Assembly (NCBI GenBank): GCA_903832665.1
Contig: CAILCG010000010.1
Location: 73,061 to 137,060, forward strand
Source: an uncultured Methanomicrobiales archaeon
GTDB taxonomy: Archaea; Halobacteriota; Methanomicrobia; Methanomicrobiales; Methanospirillaceae
Length of the DNA: 64,000 bases
Direction: 5' to 3'
Positions 8,755-18,245 of the stretch are shown piece by piece; the first letter of the stretch is position 1; every line of letters starts with the position of its first letter. Made by a program: the position numbers and the translations under genes. Under the pieces are notes generated by a model. The model saw only the letters and a list, made by a program, of their open reading frames with translations. It was not told the DNA's origin and did no database searches.

Positions 8755-11700
8755 TTACTTCCCGCATACGTTCTGGTCCCGATCTGCCATCCGCCACATC
8801 TCCCGGGGTACCGTCAGCTCGAACCGGGCCCCCATGCCCGGTACCCCGGTCTCGGCGATGGTGATGCCGGTAATGGAAAGAATTTCCCGTGACAGCGCCA
8901 GGCCAAGCCCGGTGTTCTTGCCGAAACCCCGGTCAAAGATCTGTTCCTTCTCGTCAGCGGGTACCCCCTCGCCATCATCTTCGCACACCAGGAGGTAATT
9001 GCTGCCATGTGCCTGAACAGAGAATCGTATCGTGGTGAGGTTCCCGCCGTACCGAACGGCATTGTCCATCAGGTTGTAACAGACCTTGACAATCAACGGA
9101 TCGGCAAAGATTTCTGCACCGGAAGGGACTTCGTTGTTTACCCTGACGTTTCCGAGCGGGACCTGCGTGGTCGCAATATCAATGAGTGCAGGAACATCCT
9201 GCCAGACAGGAGCTTTGATACCGCTCTTCTCGTACTCCTTGGTGAACCGGATCATGGCAGATATTCGCTGCACTGAGAGGGCGAGTTTCTGGAAATATTC
9301 ATCGAGCGAGGGATCGGGCTGTTTCTTTTTGAGAATGGTTAAGAATCCCTGCACCACCGCGAGCTGGTTGTTGATATCGTGACGCGTGATGCTGGAGAGG
9401 TGCGTGAGTTTCTTGTTCGCCTGCTGCAGGGCCTCTTCCACCCGATTTCGCTCAGTAAAATCGGTAATTGCCGCAAAAAAACCGGTAACTTTCTCCCCGC
9501 TATAGTATGGAGTCAGCCTTGTACTGACGAAACGTTCCCTTCCCTCCCCATCGATGGTGGGATTCTCAAAAAAGACCGGGTTTCCCTTCAACACCTCCCG
9601 GTAGTGCGGAAGAGATCGTTCATACACATGCTCGTCTAACAATTCGCCGATCTCTTTTCCGATGATCTCCTCCCGGGTCCGGCCATGCCAGTCTGCATAG
9701 GCTTTGTTTACGTAGACATAGCGCAGGTCTGCATCCACATACGCAAGGAGTGCCGGGACACCGTTTACCACAAGTGCCAGTTTCTCTTCGCTCTCGCAAA
9801 GGTTCTCCTCTGCCCGGCACCGGCGGAGCGATACTGCCACGATATGAGCGAATGATTCCAGGAGATCGACTGATGGATCGGGCTGGCCGGCTTTGATGGC
9901 AAGTAATGAGGTGCCATACAGCTCGCCCTCGATGACATAGGCAATACCCACGAAATGATCGATATCCAGCTGTTTCTGGATCTGCGGGTTGACAAATGGC
10001 GGGATCTGCCCCTTTCCCGTACCGGCGGGTGTGTTTAACCTTCCCACAACAGAGTGGATAATTTCCTGGTATAGGCCGTCGCTGACGGGAATTTTTATGC
10101 CGGCCGGTGGTCCTCCACGCCTCCATCCGGACATTTCGGCACCCCCGGACGCGATCTCAAAATTGGTTGGCTGGAGCGTTCGTTCTGCGGGATCATAGAC
10201 CGAAAATGTGGTCATGACTATCCCGGGGAATGTCATAAGGGTCTTTGTGGCCAGTTCGGTTACGGAATCTCCCGGGGGCTGTGACGCAAATTCGATCGCC
10301 AGATGATTGATGGTCTGGAGCATCCGGTTCTGTTGCTGCAGTACCTGTTCTTCCTGCTTGCGCCAGGTTATATCGCGGAAGGCCACCAGGTCCCGGTCCG
10401 CCCCCCTCCACGGTATTCGTACCCCGACCGCCTCGACCCACTTCATCTCACCCTGGGCCGTCCGTATCAGGTACTCTGAAATTACCGGACCACCCCCCAC
10501 GCGAATCGTTTCCAGATCCTCAATCGCCTTTGCCTGGGACTCGGGTGCAAGGAACGGCGCAATACTCAGGTTCTCTCCATCAAGAGTCGGCGGAATTCCG
10601 GCAAGGTGGAAAGCAGCGTTGTTGGCATAGAGCACACGGGTGTCAAAACCAAGGATGATGATCGAATCCTGGAGATTGTCAGCCAGCAAACGGAACCGTT
10701 CCTCACTCTCGGCCAGGGCTTCCTCTGCCCGGATCCTCTCGATGGCAACGCCGATCTGGGTGGCAATCGTTTCGAGTGCTACGCGGGTATTTGCCGGGAT
10801 CTCTTCTGCGGTATGCGAGCTGATATTCAGGCACGCGATGATCCTGCCATTGTAGGGGATCGGTACGATGGCGATCGCCTTGAGCCCCTCCCGTTCAAAT
10901 ACCGGGGGATTCACGAGGCCCGTTTTGCTGAGCCGGGTGAAGACAGGCTTTCCTTCCATCACCATCCGGGCATTCAACGAATCGCCGGGGTAATGAGAAA
11001 CACTTTTCACAAAATCATCCTGGAGATTATAGGAGACAACGAGATCCACAGAACCGTCACTCGCGTTCACCAGGTAGATGCCACCGGCATCCATTCCGGA
11101 GATCTCAATCGCCCCGGTGAGGCAGGCTTCCAGGGTCTCATTCAGCCCCCTGACCGCAGGAAGTGCAAGGCCGAGATCCAGCTGGGTTTTTAAGATGTGA
11201 TCCTGTTGCTTCTTCTCGGTGATATCCTGGATAACGCCAAAAACCACCCGGGCGGCAGGATCGTACTCTGCAATAGAGTGTATACTCAGGATTTTCCCGT
11301 CAGTGTGACGCTGGATCTTAAATTCCACATCATAGGGCTGGTCCTTCTCAATTAAATCCCGCAAGGCATGATCGAGCTGCTGACGGTACTCGGGAAGAGG
11401 AATCTGTTGCACATCATCAATATTCCATTGCTCGCCGTGCATTCCATAAAGGGAGCGTGCGCCATCCGAAGCATGAACGTCCCGGGTCGTGAGATCAAAT
11501 TCCCAGTGACCCAGTCCGGCTACCCGCTCGGCCCGTCGCAGGCGCTCCCCGCTCTTGGCAAGCGCCTCCTCGACCCGCTTGCGATCGGTCATGTCGACGA
11601 TGATGCCCCGGATGCCGGTAATCCGGTTGCTGGCAACAACCGGTGTCGAATAGATAGAAATGGGAAAGGTTGTGCCATCTTTCCGGATGGCGAGGTACTC

Positions 11701-12345
11701 TTCGGCAGGCCCCATCTTCCCCCTGCCTTCTGCGATCTGGCGAAAAACTCCCGCTCCCCGTTCGCGATCAGAGGGAGCAAGCATCTGCATCACGTTGAGC
11801 CCCTGCCGGAATTCATCCTCGGTATACCCGAATCGTTCGAATGCGATGTGATTTGCGTACGTGAGATTGCCTTTCGTATCCGATTCATAGACAACTTGGG
11901 GATGAAGGTCCGATAACTCGCGGAACCGTTTCTCGCTTTCGTGCAGGGCATCTTCTGCCTGTCTCCTCATGATGGCGTACCGGACCTTATTTGAGAGCTC
12001 AGCGAACTGGGATTTCGGTTCGCCGCCTTTCTGGAGATAGAAGTCTGCACCTTCATTGAGTGCCTCGATGACGATCTCTTCACGGCCCCTGCCGGTGAAG
12101 ATGATGAACGGCGTGGCATCCCCCGCAGATTTCAGTTTTTTAAGAAATGTGATCCCGTTGATCTCTGGCATCTGGTAATCGGAGATGATGGCATCGTAGC
12201 GCTTCGTTTCCAGCTGCTCCAGTGCCTCACGGGCGGAAGTGAAGGTATCTACCGTGCAGGCGCCATCTCTTTCAAGGAACAGCTTGCCGATCTCAAGAAG
12301 CCCGGATTCATCATCCACGTAGAGAATGCGGATCGAAGCTTGCAT
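8755..12345 (-). CDS. Hybrid sensor kinase REC-PAS-PAS-GAF-PAS-GAF-PAS-HK
   Basis: A 1196-aa cytoplasmic kinase with its receiver at the N terminus: YVDDE and phosphorylatable Asp56 in ISDYQMP, followed by FTGRGREEIV and ADFYLQKGGEP. Then come two PAS domains (about 140-385), a GAF (about 395-535), a PAS (about 545-660), a second GAF (about 675-830) and another PAS (about 850-960). The kinase core has TRHDINNQL (His989) and a HATPase ending GLGLALSREILSIT. No membrane segment is seen. Its ATG overlaps the stop of the upstream kinase by one base, so the two are co-transcribed. The N-terminal receiver suggests it takes phosphate from another kinase and gates its own activity; that is inference. 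Confidence 0.9.
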   Translation of the reverse strand: MQASIRILYVDDESGLLEIGKLFLERDGACTVDTFTSAREALEQLETKRYDAIISDYQMPEINGITFLKKLKSAGDATPFIIFTGRGREEIVIEALNEGADFYLQKGGEPKSQFAELSNKVRYAIMRRQAEDALHESEKRFRELSDLHPQVVYESDTKGNLTYANHIAFERFGYTEDEFRQGLNVMQMLAPSDRERGAGVFRQIAEGRGKMGPAEEYLAIRKDGTTFPISIYSTPVVASNRITGIRGIIVDMTDRKRVEEALAKSGERLRRAERVAGLGHWEFDLTTRDVHASDGARSLYGMHGEQWNIDDVQQIPLPEYRQQLDHALRDLIEKDQPYDVEFKIQRHTDGKILSIHSIAEYDPAARVVFGVIQDITEKKQQDHILKTQLDLGLALPAVRGLNETLEACLTGAIEISGMDAGGIYLVNASDGSVDLVVSYNLQDDFVKSVSHYPGDSLNARMVMEGKPVFTRLSKTGLVNPPVFEREGLKAIAIVPIPYNGRIIACLNISSHTAEEIPANTRVALETIATQIGVAIERIRAEEALAESEERFRLLADNLQDSIIILGFDTRVLYANNAAFHLAGIPPTLDGENLSIAPFLAPESQAKAIEDLETIRVGGGPVISEYLIRTAQGEMKWVEAVGVRIPWRGADRDLVAFRDITWRKQEEQVLQQQNRMLQTINHLAIEFASQPPGDSVTELATKTLMTFPGIVMTTFSVYDPAERTLQPTNFEIASGGAEMSGWRRGGPPAGIKIPVSDGLYQEIIHSVVGRLNTPAGTGKGQIPPFVNPQIQKQLDIDHFVGIAYVIEGELYGTSLLAIKAGQPDPSVDLLESFAHIVAVSLRRCRAEENLCESEEKLALVVNGVPALLAYVDADLRYVYVNKAYADWHGRTREEIIGKEIGELLDEHVYERSLPHYREVLKGNPVFFENPTIDGEGRERFVSTRLTPYYSGEKVTGFFAAITDFTERNRVEEALQQANKKLTHLSSITRHDINNQLAVVQGFLTILKKKQPDPSLDEYFQKLALSVQRISAMIRFTKEYEKSGIKAPVWQDVPALIDIATTQVPLGNVRVNNEVPSGAEIFADPLIVKVCYNLMDNAVRYGGNLTTIRFSVQAHGSNYLLVCEDDGEGVPADEKEQIFDRGFGKNTGLGLALSREILSITGITIAETGVPGMGARFELTVPREMWRMADRDQNVCGK

Positions 12346-13706
12346 TACTCTTTCTTAACCCCCATCCGCCACATCCCCCGGGGCACCCTCATCTCGAACC
12401 GTGCCCCTTTGCCGGACTCGCCGGTCTCTACTATGGATATTCCGGTAGTATCGAGAATTTCCCGGGCCAGGAACAGCCCGACGCCTTTCTTTTTCTGGAA
12501 GTCCGGCTCAAATATTTTATTCTTGGTATCTTCAGGAATACCCACACCATCATCTTCAAAGAACAGCGTTACGGCTTCCGTGCCCGGTTCGTACCGGAAT
12601 GTCACCTCTGTGACCGTTTTTCCATGGGTAAGAGAATTATCCGCCAGGATCTGGAAGACCTGTTCCAGCAGGGGATCGGTAAAAATTTCAAGATCATCCA
12701 GCGAGACCGTGTGTTTTATGGTGAGGAAATCCAGGTGGGAAATTGCGAGGAGAAATACATGGTTGGCATTCTGCCACTTGGGCTGTTTGAGCCCGAGATC
12801 CTGAAAGCTCTGGGCGAATTTCAGGGAAAGGGTAATTTTCTGCAGGATCTCGTCCTGTTTAGAGATCATTGAGCCGGCCCGTTGTTCGGTGACCATTCCC
12901 CTGACAAGGTGCTGGTACCCGGCCAGGGTAAAGATCTGGTTCTGGATATCGCTAAATGTCATATAATTCAGGAGGTTCTGTTTCTTTTTTGCCTGCTCCA
13001 GGGCTTTGAGGGAACGGGTCCGTTCCGTAATATCCCTCACAATATGGACAGCGCTCACCACATCCCCGGATGAATTGAGAATGGGATCCACCGTGACGAG
13101 CAACCAGCCACTGCCATCCCGCATCGCGACTTCGGCGATCTCCCGTTTCTTGCTCTCCAGCATGCGCCTGCGGGGGCACCCTTCGACCGAGCATTCCCTC
13201 CCGTGTATGATATCAAAGCAGTGCTTTCCCGGTACCGTGCCGGGGGGTATACCGAACAGGGATTCAACGGCCCTGTTCGTGCGGAGGAGCTCCCCTTCAG
13301 GAGTTATCAGGGCGATCCATTCGGGTATTGCATGGAAGATGGATTCCCATTCTGCCTCTCTCTGTGCAAGAAATTCATTCTGGTGACGCGACACTTCTTC
13401 CTGGGCCGTGAGCTGTTGGTTCTTCTCCCGCAGCTGACTGGAGAAGTGCCGGATGAGAACAAACAGGAGTGCCGTGGTGACGATGATAAATAGGACGCCC
13501 TTGATCGATGAGAGCATAACCAGATCCTCCTGCCGGGAAGACAAGGTGAGTAACAACCGGTCGGAAAAAACGATCCACAGGATCCCAAACACGAGATAGA
13601 TGAGACAGATCTTCAAAGGGTCGAGTGCCAGTATATGGCCCATAGGGATCGTACGGAAGAACCCTTCTCTGGAGGATGCTCCCTTCTCTGGATCTTGTGA
13701 TGCCAT
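12345..13706 (-). CDS. Membrane PAS histidine kinase lacking the phosphoacceptor His
   Basis: A 453-aa protein with two N-terminal membrane helices (about 30-50 and 68-86), a short coiled region, one PAS domain (about 120-230, with a Cys-bearing insert HGRECSVEGCPRR) and a kinase-like C terminus with a convincing HATPase (FFEDDGVGIP, GVGLFLAREIL). Where the other kinases of this window read TRHDINNQL, this one reads TFSDIQNQI, with Ser252 in place of His. It may act as a regulatory pseudokinase for the partner encoded immediately downstream, whose start overlaps its stop. The substitution was read directly from the nucleotide sequence. Confidence 0.85.
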   Translation of the reverse strand: MASQDPEKGASSREGFFRTIPMGHILALDPLKICLIYLVFGILWIVFSDRLLLTLSSRQEDLVMLSSIKGVLFIIVTTALLFVLIRHFSSQLREKNQQLTAQEEVSRHQNEFLAQREAEWESIFHAIPEWIALITPEGELLRTNRAVESLFGIPPGTVPGKHCFDIIHGRECSVEGCPRRRMLESKKREIAEVAMRDGSGWLLVTVDPILNSSGDVVSAVHIVRDITERTRSLKALEQAKKKQNLLNYMTFSDIQNQIFTLAGYQHLVRGMVTEQRAGSMISKQDEILQKITLSLKFAQSFQDLGLKQPKWQNANHVFLLAISHLDFLTIKHTVSLDDLEIFTDPLLEQVFQILADNSLTHGKTVTEVTFRYEPGTEAVTLFFEDDGVGIPEDTKNKIFEPDFQKKKGVGLFLAREILDTTGISIVETGESGKGARFEMRVPRGMWRMGVKKE

Positions 13707-15138
13707 AACCTGCCTCTTTTTTTGTTTTTCAGATAATCCTGTCTCTTTTAGTAATATTTGTTATCGCCGGATAAATATATGAACACACCAGATTCGCCAC
13801 CCGTTGTGATGGGGGAGACCGACCGGGCATCGTCACGTTACCGGACTGAGAACCGGGGCACACTGAGGAGAACGTGTCCCGGATCGTGCCTGTTCATGTT
13901 CCGGGCAATTACCAAACAGCATGCGATGACCGGCTCCCGGCTGGACCGTTACGCGAGACCTGGATAACCCCCGGGTTTCAGCGGGGCGGGTGGAGCCCAG
14001 GCCGGAAATAATGAGCAGACCCTGCGTGAAGATTTTCAATCGGACCTTGATTGAAAAATTCCCGGCAGACCCTACCTGAAATAAAAAAAACCAGACCTTG
14101 ATTCGAACGTGAGCCCGTTTGTGCATCTGATACGCTGGGACGTGGGGGAAAAATGCAACAGACCCTGCCTGAAAATTTTCAACCGGACTTTAATCGAAAA
14201 ATTCCGGGCAGACCTTGCCTGAAAAAAGTACATCACACTATGTCCGGAAAATTTCAATCGACCCCTCAGCCCCTTCTTGGAAGTCGCGTACCGATCAATC
14301 GAACCATACCAGAAAATTTTCGACCGGACTTTAATTGAAAAATTTTCATCAGATTTTTTTCAAAAAAATTTCAGGAAAAATCCAAAATAAAAATTTTCTC
14401 ACAAACCCATCAGAACGAAAACCCCCCTCGCCCCTCCTAAAACCGTCCCCCAAAACCCCCTTCCCAAAGCACTTTACAACCCCTCCAATCCGGGCACAGA
14501 TCGGCCCCCGTTTCCCAAAAATTCCCAAACAAAGCCCAAACTGAACCCCGTTTTCATAAAAATCACCCCCTGTTTGATTGAAAACTCCTGGAAGAATTGC
14601 ATGAACAGGGGGTCCGGAAGATATAGCGAAATTTACTTCGATTTTCGACGTGAGAGAGCTTCACACCGGGCCTCAAAAAGGGGGTTCTTTTCATTTTTTG
14701 CCTACCTTGGGCCATCCAGCATGCGATCGGCTGTCCAAAAGGCTACAATAGGGATATTTTCAGAGGTCATTTTATAGCGAAATCTGGCAAACGGAACGAT
14801 TAAATCGGGTATTGAGAAAAAGTTCGATCATAATTCATCATTTTTCGCATTAAATTCGGGGCACTAGGTATTCACTCTCACAAGGTTTTCGAAAGTCTAC
14901 GTCGGAGAAGTGAGTTGAGCTGTGTTGAGATTTCCGGAGGGGTTTGGGTGTGTGTTTCTCCGACGTTACCGACGTGCCATCATTGCCGGTAACCTGAACT
15001 GAGACAGCCCCGGGTTTCAGCGGGGACAGTGGGGACCCTTGCCGGAAATTTCCCATGGGATCTGCCCGGAAAAAATGATGAGATTCATTTGTGAAACATA
15101 AAAAAACGATCTGATTAAAAAAAGTGGTAGAATTTTTA
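13707..15138. other. 1.4-kb non-coding region with degenerate repeats
   Basis: No convincing gene on either strand. It begins with an AT-rich stretch (ATAAATATATG near 13770) that can serve as promoter for the kinase operon. Copies of a 65-nt repeat follow at 14016, 14159 and 14311. After them comes a C-rich and then A/T-rich low-complexity tract (14400-14550) and unremarkable sequence to hicB. Short sequences here recur elsewhere: the stretch at 13894-13931 reappears near 15660, and CCCGGGTTTCAGCGGGG at about 13970 reappears near 15010. Confidence 0.6.
14016..14346. repeat. 65-nt degenerate repeat, 2.5 copies about 142 nt apart
   Basis: Copies at 14016-14080 and 14159-14223 are both exactly 65 nt, begin CAGACCCTGC and end CTGAA. 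A third, partial copy lies at 14311-14346. Each contains a hairpin-forming core of the form TTTTCRAYC, a GGACYTT loop and RATYGAAAA. Offsets between equivalent bases are 143 and 141 nt, while the sequences between copies are unrelated. Similar pieces occur near 38180-38260 and 38345-38390. Function unknown. Confidence 0.6.
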
Positions 15139-15357
15139 TTAATTGGCCTGAACCGCCACAAATGTTGCTGATGAATGCGATTTCGGGACTGGCATCCCGT
15201 CTTCGATAAGTCCCCGGATATGCATCTCGATCGCTTCATGCATCCGCTCTTCCGTTTCCTCCCGGGTCTTTCCCGTTGCAATGCAACCGGGGAGATCCGG
15301 TGAATATGCCGAGTAATTTTTTCCTGCTTTTTCAATGACGATCAAAAACCTGTGCAT
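15139..15357 (-). CDS. hicB: HicB-family antitoxin
   Basis: A 72-aa HicB-type protein with the partial RNase-H-like fold signature YSAYSPDLPGCIATGKTREE and the amphipathic helix ERMHEAIEMHIRGLIEDG. I start it at the ATG at 15357; a TTG 9 nt upstream is in frame and overlaps the stop of the upstream hicA. HicB binds and silences the HicA mRNA interferase. Because the adjacent hicA is frameshifted, this may now be an orphan antitoxin. Confidence 0.85.
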   Translation of the reverse strand: MHRFLIVIEKAGKNYSAYSPDLPGCIATGKTREETEERMHEAIEMHIRGLIEDGMPVPKSHSSATFVAVQAN

Positions 15358-15362
15358 AGTAT

Positions 15363-15550
15363 TCAATCCCTGAGCGGTGCTTGTTTGAAGATGCTGTTCA
15401 TCGTGCCTGGGGCAAGATCATCTGCCAGATGCCCGGCGATAGTTATCCTGCGGGTTTTTCCGGATGCTTATACTGGCGATGACTTCCCTTTGTTGCAACG
15501 ATATACCACCCATCAGCCTCGATTATTTTAATAATCTCACGGACTTTCAG
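15363..15550 (-). pseudogene. hicA: hicA toxin gene with one-base frameshift
   Basis: Reading the minus strand gives VREIIKIIEADGWY then TKGSHRQYKHPEKP, the HicA dsRBD-like fold with its catalytic His. A stop comes soon after, and the family's C-terminal part (ITIAGHLADDLAPGTMNSIF) continues in another frame up to a TGA just before hicB. The span is 188 nt, one base short of a 62-codon gene; the break lies at an A/C homopolymer. The first codon is CTG, placed 7 nt after a perfect GGAGG, with an in-frame stop upstream and no ATG, GTG or TTG between. A mutated ATG is likely. The toxin is probably dead unless this is a sequencing error. Confidence 0.8.
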
Positions 15551-15790
15551 GATGCAACCTCCAGTAGCCTAGATAGTTCTTGGATGTACCTGCTCATTAG
15601 GTTTCTCTGCCGGGCTCCCTCTCCCAAACGCTCCGGTACTCGCACGTCCCGGTGCCCGTCCCATGTTCCGGGCAATTGCCAAACGGCATGCGATGACCTG
15701 CTCAAAAGGCTGGGCGTTCCCCGGGCTCGTTTACAATGATGAGAAAAGGGCAGATGTGGGTATCGCAGCTCTGCACATTGTTTGAGTTTT
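15551..15790. other. Intergenic gap between hicAB and kinase operon
   Basis: No gene seen. It contains a near copy (about 15660-15697) of a stretch at 13894-13931 sharing CATGTTCCGGGCAATT and GCATGCGATGACC. Confidence 0.4.
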
Positions 15791-18245
15791 TTACTTCTGC
15801 CCAGCGGAACGGTACGTCCCGGCCGGTACTACCATCCCGAATCGTGCCCCCGTACCCGGTACCCCATTCTCGGTGATGGTGATGCCGGTGATGGAGAGGA
15901 TCTCCCGGGAAAGTGCGAGACCGAGTCCCGTGTTCTTCCCGAACCCCCGGTCAAAGATCTTCTCCTTCTCCCCAACAACAACACCCTCCCCGTCATCCTC
16001 GCACACGATCATCCGGTCATCACCGGATTCCTACCGAGAACCGGATGGTCGTACTCTTCCCCCCATAGCGCACCGCATTGTCCATGAGGTTATAGAAAAC
16101 CTTGACAATCAGGGGGTCTGCAAACACCTCTGCCCCGGCAGGGAGATCGTTTTGTACCACTACCTGCCCGAGGGGGGCTTCTTTTGACGCGGTCTCTACG
16201 AGTGCCCGGACCTCCTGCCATGCGGGGGCCGTGATCCCGATATCTTCGTATTCCCGGGTGAACTGGATCATGGCACGGATTCGACCGGCTGCCGTGACGG
16301 CTTTCTGGCAATATGCCGTTAGGGTGGGATCGGGCTGCTCGGTTACCAGCAATCCGAGATATCCGATCAGCACGGTGAGCTGGTTGTTGATATCGTGCCG
16401 CGTGATCGTGGAGAGGAGCGTGAGTTTTTTATTTGCCTGCTGGAATGCGGTTGAGATTTTCAAGAGTTCCGCTGCACGGGCGGCGAGCTGATCTTCGAGC
16501 ACCTTTCTCCGGGTGATATCGATGAGGAAAAGGAGCGTGGCAGGGTGGTTGTCGTACAGGATGGGTTTACTCTTCACCATCACCGATCGGGAGAGCCCGT
16601 CCTGCGTGAGAAGAGAAATTTCATAACGCGGGACTTCTCCCGTATCATAACCTGCCATCCTGGCAGCCATGAACTCCCGGGATTCATCCGCCACGTACGA
16701 GAGCAGGGGAGTACCGGTCATCGTTTTTTCATCATACCCCAGTGCATTTACCACAGCCGGATTTATGTAGAGAATTTTTCCTTCCCCATCACAGACGACA
16801 ATATAATCCGGCAGGGTATCAGCACGACTCCTGACAAAGGGCTCCCGGTCGGCATGAGAGGAGCTGTCCGGCTTTTTCCCGGAGAGATCCCTGACCGTCC
16901 CGATGAATGCCTTGAGAGAACCCTCCGGGTTCTTCTGGGGCATGATGGTCATGAGAGCATCAAAGACCGTCCCGTCCTTTTTCCTGAACTGCGTGGGATG
17001 TTCCCTGACGTACCCGTCCCGCGCAACGAGTTCCAGGAACGCTGACCGTTCCTCAGGATGTGCGTACACCGAAGCAACGGGCACCCGGAATAATTCTGCC
17101 CGGCTGTCGTAACCGAGAGTCTCTACCAGGGCATCATTCCCGTCAATCCATCTCCCGCCGGGAGTGGTGATGAAGACGCTGTCCCGGGTAGTTTTGAAGA
17201 AATGGTGGTAGCGGGTTTCGCTCTCGCTCAGCGAGAGTTCCTGCCGGGTCAGTTCATCCAGGTTGGCCCGGAGCTCCTCTTCCGCAGCAGCGAGCTGCTC
17301 AAAGGAAGCGCCCAGCTCCTCGTTCTTCCGGATCAGCGCCTCCTCGGTCCTGCGTTGCCGCATGACATTCCACAGCCCGTTCATCAGGAGCGAGAGTTCC
17401 TGGATATCCCGCTCATCATAAGCCGAAGTTTTGTTTCCTACGCCGGCAACCATCACGATATGGTCCCCGTCAAAGACCGGGATGTTCAGGTGCCGGAGGA
17501 TGGGGACATGTCCTTTGGGGTATCCTTTCTTCAGGGGATTTTCGGCTGCGTAATCATTGGTGATCACCGGACGGCGCTGCCGGACTGCCTCTCCCCACAA
17601 CCTGGTAGACGCTAAGGGGTACTCCAGGTGCTTCCTGTCGATATTGCATTCTTTCATTGACTGGGCCGACCATGCGAACATGGTAAGCACGGTCTCATCG
17701 TCGGAAACAAAGGCGAGATAGCCGATGGAACTTGCTGAGATCTCCACGGCCTTTTCAATCGCAAAGGTCATGAGGTCCCGCAACGGCGCAGAGGTCATCT
17801 GGTAAAAAGCTACGAGCGCCTGGAGCCGGCACTCATCATGCTTGAGCGCTTCATCGTTATGCCTGCGTTCAACGGCGATCTTTATCTTATGCGAGAGCTC
17901 GGCAAACTGCGATTTTGGCTCGCCACCTTTCTGGATATAGAAATCCGCTCCATGGTTGAGCACCTCGATAACGACCTCTTCACGCCCCCTGCCGGTGAAG
18001 ATGATGAACGGGGTGGGGTTTCCCGATCCCCGGAGCTGTTTGAGGAAGGTGATACCATCCATCTCGGGCATCTGGTAGTCGGAGATGATCGCATCGTACC
18101 GCTCGGTGTCCAGCCGGCCCAGTGCCTCTCCTGCCGAGGTGAGCGTATCAACAACCGTTCCGTCGATCTCAAGGAATTGTCGGCCAATATCGAGCAGAGC
18201 GAGCTCGTCATCCACATAGAGGACCCGCAACATCTCTGCCATCAT
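15791..18245 (-). pseudogene. Hybrid sensor kinase REC-GAF-PAS-PAS-HK, frameshifted in HATPase
   Basis: The first 741 codons encode an N-terminal receiver (Asp56 in ISDYQMP), a GAF domain (about 145-300, with YPLASTRLWGEA), a coiled linker, two PAS domains (about 345-460 and 480-590), TRHDINNQL (His617) and the first half of a HATPase (FYNLMDNAVRYGG). At about 16015 the frame is lost after IRFSVGI; the rest of the ATPase (MIVCEDDGEGVVVG, GLGLALSREI) continues in another frame to 15791. The total span is one base over a multiple of three. Comparison with the sister kinases (seven residues between FSx and xVCEDD) favours two missing bases. Its ATG overlaps the stop of the kinase upstream. Confidence 0.85.

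Noticed and set aside
14016-14346. Degenerate CRISPR array
   Set aside because: Copies are 65 nt, diverged, only two and a half in number and about 142 nt apart, with no cas genes in the window.
14335-14777. Small open frames in the low-complexity part of the 14-kb gap
   Set aside because: They consist of homopolymer-like Lys/Pro/Phe runs without ribosome sites or recognisable motifs.
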